The notes beneath the pieces are model-generated. The model did not search any database. It saw only the letters and a list, made by a program, of their open reading frames with translations, and was not told where the DNA came from. From Burkholderia sp. WSM2232 (GTDB lineage Bacteria; Pseudomonadota; Gammaproteobacteria; Burkholderiales; Burkholderiaceae): a stretch of DNA of 64,000 nucleotides. Shown one piece after another: positions 27,926 to 34,787 of this stretch. Numbering within the stretch: the first letter of the stretch is position 1; each line of letters begins with the position of its first letter. Location of the stretch: NCBI RefSeq assembly GCF_000472545.1, contig NZ_AWZV01000015.1, positions 73,299 to 137,298 on the forward strand, given 5' to 3'. Position numbers and translations under genes: made by a program.

Positions 27926-29056
27926 ATGGACAGAAGCATCGTGGCGCTTTCCCCGCGAAGCGGAGTCACCTTTCTGCGCGAACGTGCGATGCCGGCGATC
28001 GTGACTGCCGCGGTCGTGGTCTCGGCGGTGACGGTGGGCTATGTTCTGGCGAGGCCGTCACGCGATGCGGCGGCCATCAACCAGGCTCGTGCGCAGGCGA
28101 GTTCTTTGCGCGAGATCCCCGGGCCAGCAGCAGTGACCGCGACTGCGCCGGCTGGCGGCTCCGCGTCGCTTGCCTCCCGTGCACACGTTGCACCGGACGC
28201 CTCCGCGACGTCCGTCGGGTCCGCTGCCAGCGATTCGCTGCGGGACACCATGCAGCCGCTGTTGCCGCTGGACAGGCAGGGGCGCTTGCTTAGAACACGC
28301 GAAGTGCGGGACTTCTTCGACTACTTTCTGACGGCTCGGAACGAGCGCTCGACGCAGAAGCTCGACGCGGATGTGCGACAGACTATCGACGCCCAGTTAG
28401 GCGACATGCCGGCGCACGCTGAAGCGCTCGCCGTCTGGGAGCGCTATCAGGTCTATCGCGCCGCCCTCGCGCAAGCGGAGCCGAGTGCTATCGCGTCGGG
28501 CAGCCGGCAGTCTGGTCCGCCTGCAGTTCAGACGTCGCTTGAAGCCCGGGCGCGCATCGCTGCCCGGGTGCTGGGAGAGTGGTCGACACCATTCTTCGGC
28601 GATGAACTGGAACGCAGCCGCTACCGTATCGAGCGCATGCGGATCGAGCAGGATCAGTCGCTGAGCGACGCAGAGAAGGCTGCCCGCCTGCGCTCCCTCG
28701 AAGACACGCGCTCGCCGGAGCAACGGAGGGAGGCGCTGCGTGAACAGCAGCAGGCGGCGTCGCTCGATATGCTGACAAAGTTAACGGCGCAAACCTCGCC
28801 GGACGACAACGCGCCCGTTCGACAGATCGCGCAGCAATTTGGCGAGGAGACTGCGCGCCGCTTCACACAGATGCGGGCGGCCGAGGGTGACTGGAACAGC
28901 CGGTACGCGGATTACGCGCGGGAGCGTGATATGTTGCGCGCGCAATATGCCGATCCTGTTGAACGTCGCGTGCGCGTCGAAGCGCTGCGGGGCCGCTATT
29001 TCCCGGCCGGCAGCGACGCATCACGCGCGGCATCGCTCGATGACGGCGATCGATGA
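27926..29056 (+). CDS. lifO: Lipase-specific foldase (steric chaperone)
   Basis: Membrane-anchored periplasmic chaperone that folds the preceding lipase before type II secretion. The product is 376 residues with AGGAG upstream of the ATG. Residues about 20-37 form the N-terminal anchor (VVVSAVTVGYVLAR), then an Ala/Ser-rich linker. The mini-domain motif RTREVRDFFDYFLTARNE (about 115-132) contains the RxxFDY(F/C)LSA-type signature of foldases. The rest is long charged helices, ending with YFPAGSDAS. Position right after lipA supports the pairing. Symbols lifO, lif and limB are all used for this gene. Confidence 0.94.
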   Translation: MDRSIVALSPRSGVTFLRERAMPAIVTAAVVVSAVTVGYVLARPSRDAAAINQARAQASSLREIPGPAAVTATAPAGGSASLASRAHVAPDASATSVGSAASDSLRDTMQPLLPLDRQGRLLRTREVRDFFDYFLTARNERSTQKLDADVRQTIDAQLGDMPAHAEALAVWERYQVYRAALAQAEPSAIASGSRQSGPPAVQTSLEARARIAARVLGEWSTPFFGDELERSRYRIERMRIEQDQSLSDAEKAARLRSLEDTRSPEQRREALREQQQAASLDMLTKLTAQTSPDDNAPVRQIAQQFGEETARRFTQMRAAEGDWNSRYADYARERDMLRAQYADPVERRVRVEALRGRYFPAGSDASRAASLDDGDR

Positions 29057-29098
29057 TGGTCGGCCCCATTCGGCGCCTCGCAAGCAGTAAGGGCCGCG

Positions 29099-30100
29099 TC
29101 ACGACACCACACAACCCTTGGCGACTGACCGGAACGCGCGACGCTGTGCTGATGACGCGCCGTCACTTCCGCGCACGTCATGCGGCGCGCGTTGCGCTTC
29201 CGGGTCCGGGCGAAGTCGCAAATACACGGTGCACAAGAGCAATAAGCCCTCAGGCGTGCCTTGCATCACGGCGAAGCAGTCCTGGACGGTTTTCACGCTG
29301 CCTTGTCTGCCGCCATTTACGAAGGGGTCCAGTGATGCAGCGGATACGCCGGCAAGCCTGCAATCTTCATCGGTGATAGCGATCCCGCTCACATCCGCAG
29401 TTCCAAACAGCAATTCGCTCTGGCGCTGACGTACAGGGTTGAAAAATGCGGTGTGAGCAGCGCCTGCGCGAATCAGGAAGTCGTCGAGCACGGCGGGAAT
29501 CGCATCAGTTGCCGCGTATACCAGCGCACTGAAGCGGTTAAAGAGTCCCGCATTTTTATAGTGACTCGTGCGGTACGCAATAACCCCACGGTCGATCAAC
29601 TGCTGATGAAAGTAGTGCCGCGTCCGTTCTGGCAGGTGGTTCCAGCAAATCCGGTGTCTCGCGAAGTCGCGAATCCACCTGAAATCCAGACGGCTCTGCG
29701 GATTGAACGCCACGTCCCGCAGCAGATGCCGGAACAGCGGATCGCGGTGGAGCGCCAGCAGATATTTGACCGGCAACTGACCGGCAGATATGAGTCGCAC
29801 TAGCGGGTCGATCATCTGCTGCTCAACTGGCGGCAGTTGCGACTGGTATTGGTCGGCTCGCTCGATCACGCTCGCAGCATCGCTCGCGTGGGTGAATCCC
29901 CAACGCGACCAGAATGCGGGATTGCGGATCACGGCGAGCAAAGGATTCTCTGCTTCACGGCCAAGCAGCATCAGCAAGACGCGTGGCGTGAGGCAGGCTG
30001 TCTTCTGTGGCGCGAGCGAAGCCGAATAGAACGCAGGTTGAACTGCCGCGAGGCTGTTCAGGGCATCTGCGGACGTGCGCCATGCGGCAGGTATCTTCAT
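29099..30100 (-). CDS. Protein of unknown function in effector-like island
   Basis: The product is 333 residues and I do not recognise a family. It is mostly helical in appearance with many aromatic and Arg residues, for example NPAFWSRWGFTHASDAASV and FRWIRDFARHRICWNHL. There is no signal peptide or clear transmembrane segment. The N-terminus is Ser/Ala-rich (WRTSADALNSLAAVQPAFYS), as in many type III secreted proteins, but that is weak evidence. Coding is supported by length and absence of a rival frame on the + strand. It starts the accessory block that includes ankyrin genes and two large effector-like genes. Confidence 0.6.
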   Translation of the reverse strand: MKIPAAWRTSADALNSLAAVQPAFYSASLAPQKTACLTPRVLLMLLGREAENPLLAVIRNPAFWSRWGFTHASDAASVIERADQYQSQLPPVEQQMIDPLVRLISAGQLPVKYLLALHRDPLFRHLLRDVAFNPQSRLDFRWIRDFARHRICWNHLPERTRHYFHQQLIDRGVIAYRTSHYKNAGLFNRFSALVYAATDAIPAVLDDFLIRAGAAHTAFFNPVRQRQSELLFGTADVSGIAITDEDCRLAGVSAASLDPFVNGGRQGSVKTVQDCFAVMQGTPEGLLLLCTVYLRLRPDPEAQRAPHDVRGSDGASSAQRRAFRSVAKGCVVS

Positions 30101-30122
30101 GGTTTGACTTGGCGTCTGGCGG

Positions 30123-30236
30123 CTACTGGGCGCTTAGAGCGTATGGCATAAGCGCCACGATCGAAATAATGGAAACGAGGAGGGCAATGCTTCCTGCCAG
30201 GACCAGCGCATCGTAAATCTTCTCGAGGTTGGCCAT
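30123..30236 (-). CDS. Possible small single-span membrane protein
   Basis: An ATG at this start encodes 37 residues with one hydrophobic span (LVLAGSIALLVSIISIVAL) and a short polar start MANLEKIYD. The longer frame reaches further upstream but that part looks random. No strong ribosome site is visible. It would be the first gene of a pair with the unknown gene downstream on the same strand. Support is only the clean transmembrane pattern. Confidence 0.3.
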   Translation of the reverse strand: MANLEKIYDALVLAGSIALLVSIISIVALMPYALSAQ

Positions 30237-30683
30237 TTCATCGGTCACTGGAATCTGGACGTCCACGTGTGTGCTCGCGTTATATGAATGCCGCGAGATG
30301 GTGCGCGTGCTGGCGCAGCATTGCTTTCTATTTCCTATTAATGCTTCGGATTTTTGTACTGTGCTGCAACGGCTGTGCCGAACCGAGTGGCCTCTCGTCG
30401 ACGCGGTAATGAACATGCGCAATACCGCAAGCTTGGCGAGTGTTTCGAAAGCGGGGCAGCGGCGAGCTCGTCTACATTGAACCGCTCACCCGCATCGGCT
30501 CCGGATGACTGGCCCGGTGTGCCGAGGTGGGGAGTTCACTGGCGGGCGTGCGAAATACGCGGAGGCAGGGTTGCTGTCGATGCCCTGTGCCGCTTCTTTT
30601 TTGCAACGCAGGCGTTGCAGACTTGATGCATTCCCGGCCAGCGTGAGTTTTTCCAACCATCCACTCCGTCGTCCCAAAACGCC
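30237..30683. other. Gene-free 447-base gap
   Basis: Lower-GC stretch between the small membrane ORF (-) and the first ankyrin ORF (+). It holds overlapping short frames without ribosome sites. I searched for TTCG pairs spaced 16 bases apart and found none here. Confidence 0.45.
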
Positions 30684-31340
30684 ATGACGCGAACTGCTCC
30701 ACCTGGCACACCGTCTTTGCCCGCTCCCATCCCTGTACAGACAACAGGCCAATCGCGACACCCCGGGCCGCTGAACGTTCGCTCTGAAACCACGCAGGAT
30801 CGCGCGGCATCCGATGCCGGCGCGCTGGTGCAGGCGCTCATCCCGGCACCACAGCGGCCGGTTGACCTGGATGCTCTGCCGCCGCTTCGGCGCAGCCGCG
30901 ATAGTCCCGCTGTCGGTCCCATGCGACCGGCGCCTCTTTTATTGGGGCATCGGTTCGAAATGGCGGCCCTTCAAGGCGACGTGGGCGAAATGCGGGACCT
31001 GCTTGCGAGGAACGTGGAACTGGATCTGAATGCGACCTTGCATTTCGGTCGCTCAGTGGGCTATTGCGCGCTTTATTACGCGGTGACCGGCTTGCATGAA
31101 GCCGCGACACGCCACCTCCTCAAGCTTGGCGTAGAACTTCCCGGTGACGAACAGTGGGTCACCGATGCGCTCTGCAGCGCGGCTGCCCACGGCGATCTTG
31201 AACTCGTCCGGCTGCTGGCTAGCGCCGGAGCCGACTTTTCGGCAACTGGAAGCGATGGCATGACTGCGCTCCATCACGCCGTCAGAAGAAGTCACATGCA
31301 GGTGGTCGCGTTTCTTTGGGCCCCGTCCCGAGTCGCTTGA
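30684..31340 (+). CDS. Ankyrin-repeat protein, possibly truncated by frameshift
   Basis: The product is 218 residues. The first 90 are Pro/Ala-rich and disordered-looking. From about residue 92 there are four ankyrin repeats: MAALQGDVGEMRDLLAR, a GYCALYYAVTGLHEAATRHL unit, TDALCSAAAHGDLELVRLL, and GMTALHHAVRRSHMQVVAFL. The last repeat runs straight into a stop after WAPSRVA, in the middle of the repeat fold. If one base is dropped near 31315-31320, the frame continues without a stop into the next ankyrin ORF. It is therefore either a short ankyrin protein or the 5' half of a broken larger gene. Such proteins bind other proteins, and in pathogens are often host-directed. Confidence 0.6.
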   Translation: MTRTAPPGTPSLPAPIPVQTTGQSRHPGPLNVRSETTQDRAASDAGALVQALIPAPQRPVDLDALPPLRRSRDSPAVGPMRPAPLLLGHRFEMAALQGDVGEMRDLLARNVELDLNATLHFGRSVGYCALYYAVTGLHEAATRHLLKLGVELPGDEQWVTDALCSAAAHGDLELVRLLASAGADFSATGSDGMTALHHAVRRSHMQVVAFLWAPSRVA

Positions 31341-31446
31341 CCCGCTCCTGGCAGATCAGGGCTGGCATCACACGTGGCTGTTCAACTCCGTGAAGTTGCG
31401 GCCCGTGCGACGGGGAGATCTTTCATCAACCTTCACTTCTTGCACC

Positions 31447-32505
31447 ATGAGATTAATTGGTAATCTTTTTAACTCCACCCGTTCGCATGATGAAGTTCCC
31501 CATGCACAGAACGTAATGAACCGGATTCCGCCGGACATCATGCAGTTCCTGGTCGAATTCATAGATGTTAACGAGAGCGGCGTGAACTGGCGAAGCACGC
31601 GTACCTGGCAGGAATGGGTGGATCGTCATCCGGGGTTCCTGCGGCCACTGTTCGGTGGACGCGCTGACGCGCGACAGATCGAGGACTTTGCTGCCGATAT
31701 GCGGGCGGGCGGAAAGACGCCCGAAGACATGCGCAAGCTCGCCGCATTGCTAGCCATTCCCGAGGAAGATCGCACGCGTGATCATCTGCTCGATTCCGGT
31801 CTCGTCCGCGCGGAGGTTCTCGATCGGCTTGACAACGACGAGTTCGCGTTGCTCGCGTCGGATAAGGGCGTGCGGGCTGTCGCCAGAGGGTTTATTACGG
31901 CAGCGCAGATTCGCCACCTCGATTCGATGCTCGCCGTCTACCTTGCCGGACTGAAGTTAGCTACCAGGTATCAAACCATGCCGGCCGGGTATTATCGCGA
32001 TACTGTCCTGCCAGCGGTGGAAAGAATGATCCGCGCTGGCGCCGACGTGAATGCAACTTACAAATCGGGCAAGACACCGCTGCACATGGCCGGGTTCGCG
32101 CCGTTGGTGGAGGCGCTGATCGCATCGGGTGCACGAGTCGACGCCAGGGACGAGCAGGGCCGTACGCCCTTGCACATGGCAGCCGATGCAAGCTGCACGC
32201 TGGCGCTGGTACGCGCCGGCGCGACGGTCGAATGCGAGGACATGCGCGGCAGCCGTGCGCTTCATCGCGCCAGAAGCCGGGACCAGACCGCAGCGCTGAT
32301 TAAGGCCGGAGCCGATGTTCGGGCGCGCAACGCCAGGGGGCGCACGCCCTTGCACGAGGCAGTGGAACCTGCGCAGGCCACACTTCTGAAACTGGCCGGC
32401 GCGGACCCGCTCGCGGTAGACAACGCTGGCAATCTTCCGGTGAACTGGAGAAGGCTGCAAACGATGGGCTGGAGATCCTTTTCTCGTGGCCGACCACGGG
32501 GTTGA
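31447..32505 (+). CDS. Ankyrin-repeat protein with F-box-like N-terminal segment, effector candidate
   Basis: From this ATG the product is 352 residues; GTG 31390 and ATG 31516 are alternatives, none with a good ribosome site. Beginning at residue 24 there is an F-box-like segment: RIPPDIMQFLVEFID, then TRTWQEWVDRHPGFLRPLF, which fits the LPxE...L...W..L...P pattern of eukaryotic F-boxes. A helical middle follows. From about residue 190 come four to five ankyrin repeats with the GRTPLHMAADA and GRTPLHEAVEP motifs. F-box plus ankyrin architecture is known from host-directed effectors such as Legionella AnkB, which suggests recruitment of SCF ubiquitin ligases in a eukaryotic host. That role is inference. 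Confidence 0.65.
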   Translation: MRLIGNLFNSTRSHDEVPHAQNVMNRIPPDIMQFLVEFIDVNESGVNWRSTRTWQEWVDRHPGFLRPLFGGRADARQIEDFAADMRAGGKTPEDMRKLAALLAIPEEDRTRDHLLDSGLVRAEVLDRLDNDEFALLASDKGVRAVARGFITAAQIRHLDSMLAVYLAGLKLATRYQTMPAGYYRDTVLPAVERMIRAGADVNATYKSGKTPLHMAGFAPLVEALIASGARVDARDEQGRTPLHMAADASCTLALVRAGATVECEDMRGSRALHRARSRDQTAALIKAGADVRARNARGRTPLHEAVEPAQATLLKLAGADPLAVDNAGNLPVNWRRLQTMGWRSFSRGRPRG

Positions 32506-32564
32506 AGCGAAGACCTCGGGCACTCAACGCATGGGCGGACGGGCACCGGCCGCCGCATGCCCCA

Positions 32565-32603
32565 TGCCCCCCTGCCGCTTGCGCGGCGAGCGGCAGGGGG
32601 GCA
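32565..32603. terminator. Strong bidirectional terminator
   Basis: A perfect 15-bp stem (TGCCCCCCTGCCGCT with AGCGGCAGGGGGGCA) and a 9-base loop lie between the convergent ankyrin gene (+) and large gene (-). A short run of near-repeats containing CTTCATAG follows at 32604-32655. Confidence 0.75.
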
Positions 32604-32713
32604 CTTCATAGCTGCCTCATGGTCACTTCATAGTCGCTCCATAGCCGCTTCATGCTGGCCTGTGCGAGCCGCAACGACATGCGATCCCATTGTCGTCCGC
32701 CGTGGCTGCTCGT

Positions 32714-34504
32714 TCAGCGCACTTCCATGACCCTGACGCGGGCGCTCGAGTCGAGCAGAAAGCGCTCTATGTTCGCCTGCACGTCGTTTTGCGCAGTGGG
32801 ATCTTTTGCCAGTTGCTTCAGCGCCTTGACATCGTTGCGGTTCATTCCCATGCTCAAAAGGAACCGGGTGGCTGTCTTGCTGCGGAACCGCTCGGCTGCG
32901 CTGACAGGATTGGCCTGAGGCACGACCGCTCGTGCTAGCGGGGCGTCGGCTACAGCCCCGCTGTTGGCAATGGCGCCATTGATCTGGCGCGCTCTGCCAA
33001 AGCCCAGATGCCGTGCCAGGATAGCCGCGGCGACGTAACCATTTTTTGTCCCGGCTTCAAGGAAGCTCGTTTCCGTGCTGGCAAGGTCGAAGCCCGAGGC
33101 GAGCGAGGCTGCTTCCTGTTTTTGCTGCGCTTGTCTCTCGGCCTGCTCTCGCGCGTCCCGGCGGTTCGTATACGCCTTGTAGACGGCGAAGCCAAGCCAT
33201 GCCGCTCCCAGCGCCGTACCCACGGCGGTGACCACGGCGATTCCGACGGGGCCGCCCGCGGCAGCAATCGTCAATGCGAGCCCCGTGCCGCCTATTGCTG
33301 CGGCAGCGACGCCATAGGTCATTCGCAGCTTCGCGCGCGTCATTGCGAGCTTCGCATTCGCTTCTTCTCGTGCATTGTTGTCGATAAAGAGCCGCGCGAA
33401 CTCGCCGTATAGCGCATGGGCATGCTTGAGTTCGGCTTTGCCCACCGCATCTTTTGCGTCCTTATATTTGACAACCTTGGAAGCCTTGTCGTCGGCGAGT
33501 TCGGCCAGGTTTGCAAAGTCGTTCTCCGAAGCGCTCTCCATTCGGTATCGGACCATGATCGCCCGCTTCGCATTGCCAGAGGCGGCGCGGTGTTCAATGA
33601 AGCCCTGAACGAAGTGCAACGCGCCCGAAGCGATCGAGAATGCCGAGCCGACATAGCCGACCGCCGTGGCGCTCACATGAACGCTCGCTTGCGCAAGCAT
33701 TCTGGCGGCGCCTGCGGTCTTGTTTGCGACGGAGGCAAGCTGGAGCATGCCATCACGCAAGAACGCGACTACCACGACGCGAAGCCCCAGGTTCGAGGTT
33801 TGCGCCTCGACGCTCGCATGGCGATAGTCCAGATAATCTGACGCGTCGCGGCCATGCGTGGTGGGACCCGACGCATCGCGCTCGAATCTGTCGTGGCCTT
33901 CACGATGACGGGCTCGGCTGAATTCGATCCGGCCGCGGGCAATGGCGGCGTCCGCAAAATCCTTGCTCGAGACGGTGGCCTCAATCAATGAGAAGCCCAT
34001 CGTGCCGTCAGCCATCCCCAGACTGATATTCGCGTCAACAATCGCCGAACAGCGGCAGACGAGACCGCCAGCGTTGGTTACCTGAAGGCCGGCGTTAGCC
34101 GCGGCGGAGCCAGCCCAGGACGAAAAGAGCCCAAGCATTGCTGTTGGGCGCCAGGATGTCTGCGAGTGTACTTTCGTGACAGAAGGTATTGCTCCGGTAA
34201 CAGCGGCAGTTCCCGGTCTCTGGTCGTTGAGCTTGCGTTCGAGCCGCTGGATGCGGTGCTCCGACAGTATTTCCCTGAGCGCGGCATGAAGTCCCGACGA
34301 ATCCGCGCCGGTTCTGGCGTACCGTCCCGTGTCATGGCGGATGCGCAAGCTCCCGTCGTTGTCTTTCTGCAACTTGTACAGGCGCCGGCCGACCTCGATC
34401 GTACCGCCTCGAGTCAGGAGTTCGTCCAGGCTAACGCCACTCAGCGTTTCATAAGCGTCGTGCGTCGTGTCGAATATGGGAATGTTCAACGGGTCGGCCG
34501 TCAT
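32714..34504 (-). CDS. Effector-like protein with central hydrophobic hairpin; shares N-terminal region with divergent neighbour
   Basis: The product is 596 residues of no family I can name. The ATG has AAGGA 8 bases upstream. Residues about 27-95 (ELLTRGG, RRLYKLQKDNDGSLRIR, LREILSEHR) resemble the same region of the divergent gene at 34788. The middle is Ala/Gly-rich with moderately hydrophobic helices near 245-310. Residues about 396-445 form a Gly/Ala-rich hydrophobic hairpin (IGGTGLALTIAAAGGPVGIA then VVTAVGTALGAAWLGFAVY), as seen in pore-forming or membrane-inserting proteins. A Gln/Arg-rich helix follows. There is no signal peptide. Secretion by a type III system is inferred from the neighbour and the island, not shown. 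Confidence 0.7.
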   Translation of the reverse strand: MTADPLNIPIFDTTHDAYETLSGVSLDELLTRGGTIEVGRRLYKLQKDNDGSLRIRHDTGRYARTGADSSGLHAALREILSEHRIQRLERKLNDQRPGTAAVTGAIPSVTKVHSQTSWRPTAMLGLFSSWAGSAAANAGLQVTNAGGLVCRCSAIVDANISLGMADGTMGFSLIEATVSSKDFADAAIARGRIEFSRARHREGHDRFERDASGPTTHGRDASDYLDYRHASVEAQTSNLGLRVVVVAFLRDGMLQLASVANKTAGAARMLAQASVHVSATAVGYVGSAFSIASGALHFVQGFIEHRAASGNAKRAIMVRYRMESASENDFANLAELADDKASKVVKYKDAKDAVGKAELKHAHALYGEFARLFIDNNAREEANAKLAMTRAKLRMTYGVAAAAIGGTGLALTIAAAGGPVGIAVVTAVGTALGAAWLGFAVYKAYTNRRDAREQAERQAQQKQEAASLASGFDLASTETSFLEAGTKNGYVAAAILARHLGFGRARQINGAIANSGAVADAPLARAVVPQANPVSAAERFRSKTATRFLLSMGMNRNDVKALKQLAKDPTAQNDVQANIERFLLDSSARVRVMEVR

Positions 34505-34512
34505 TGTGGGGT

Positions 34513-34522
34513 CCTTATAAGG
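34513..34522. promoter_or_regulatory. CCTTATAAGG palindrome over the start of the 596-residue gene
   Basis: A 10-base perfect palindrome covers the ribosome site of the - strand gene at 32714-34504. It could be a regulator site or chance. Confidence 0.25.
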
Positions 34523-34617
34523 GCATATCCGTCAGGTCTGTCGTTCTCTCCTGGGAAACGACATTAGCCGAAAACAGGATCTCGTTTTTTTGAAAAACGA
34601 CCGTGAATATCCACCTT

Positions 34618-34642
34618 TTCGCAAATGCCAGTGTCAGTTCGC
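34618..34642 (+). promoter_or_regulatory. PIP box / hrpII box (TTCGC-N15-TTCGC)
   Basis: TTCGC at 34618-34622 and TTCGC at 34638-34642 are separated by exactly 15 bases. This equals the plant-inducible-promoter consensus bound by HrpX in Xanthomonas, and contains the hrpII box TTCG-N16-TTCG bound by HrpB in Ralstonia. It lies 146 bases before the GTG proposed as the start of the large effector-like gene, a usual distance when a 5' leader is present. I saw no perfect matching -10 element at the usual spacing. Confidence 0.75.
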
Positions 34643-34787
34643 ACGTCGGCTCGACTGCGATGGTCGCGCCGCTGCCGTTTTCACAAATCACGCTGGAATT
34701 TCCGAAGTGTGGGACGGTTGGCTACTTTACGATCTTTCCAGAGAGTCATTTCTGTGCGGTAAAAAGATAAAATTGGTGGGTTATCAA

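Noticed and set aside
30237..31516. Further hrpII boxes before the ankyrin genes
   Set aside because: The TTCG words here (for example at 30345, 30444 and 31482) have no partner at the required 16-base spacing.
34505..34617. hrpII box on the - strand for the 596-residue gene
   Set aside because: The CGAA at 34569 has no partner 16 bases away on either side, so no box is supported for that direction.
34590..34787. Open frame extending the large effector-like gene to ATG 34590
   Set aside because: It begins upstream of the PIP/hrpII box, is lower in GC, reads as unconserved sequence, and the GTG at 34788 has a ribosome site and the right offset relative to the shared N-terminal region.
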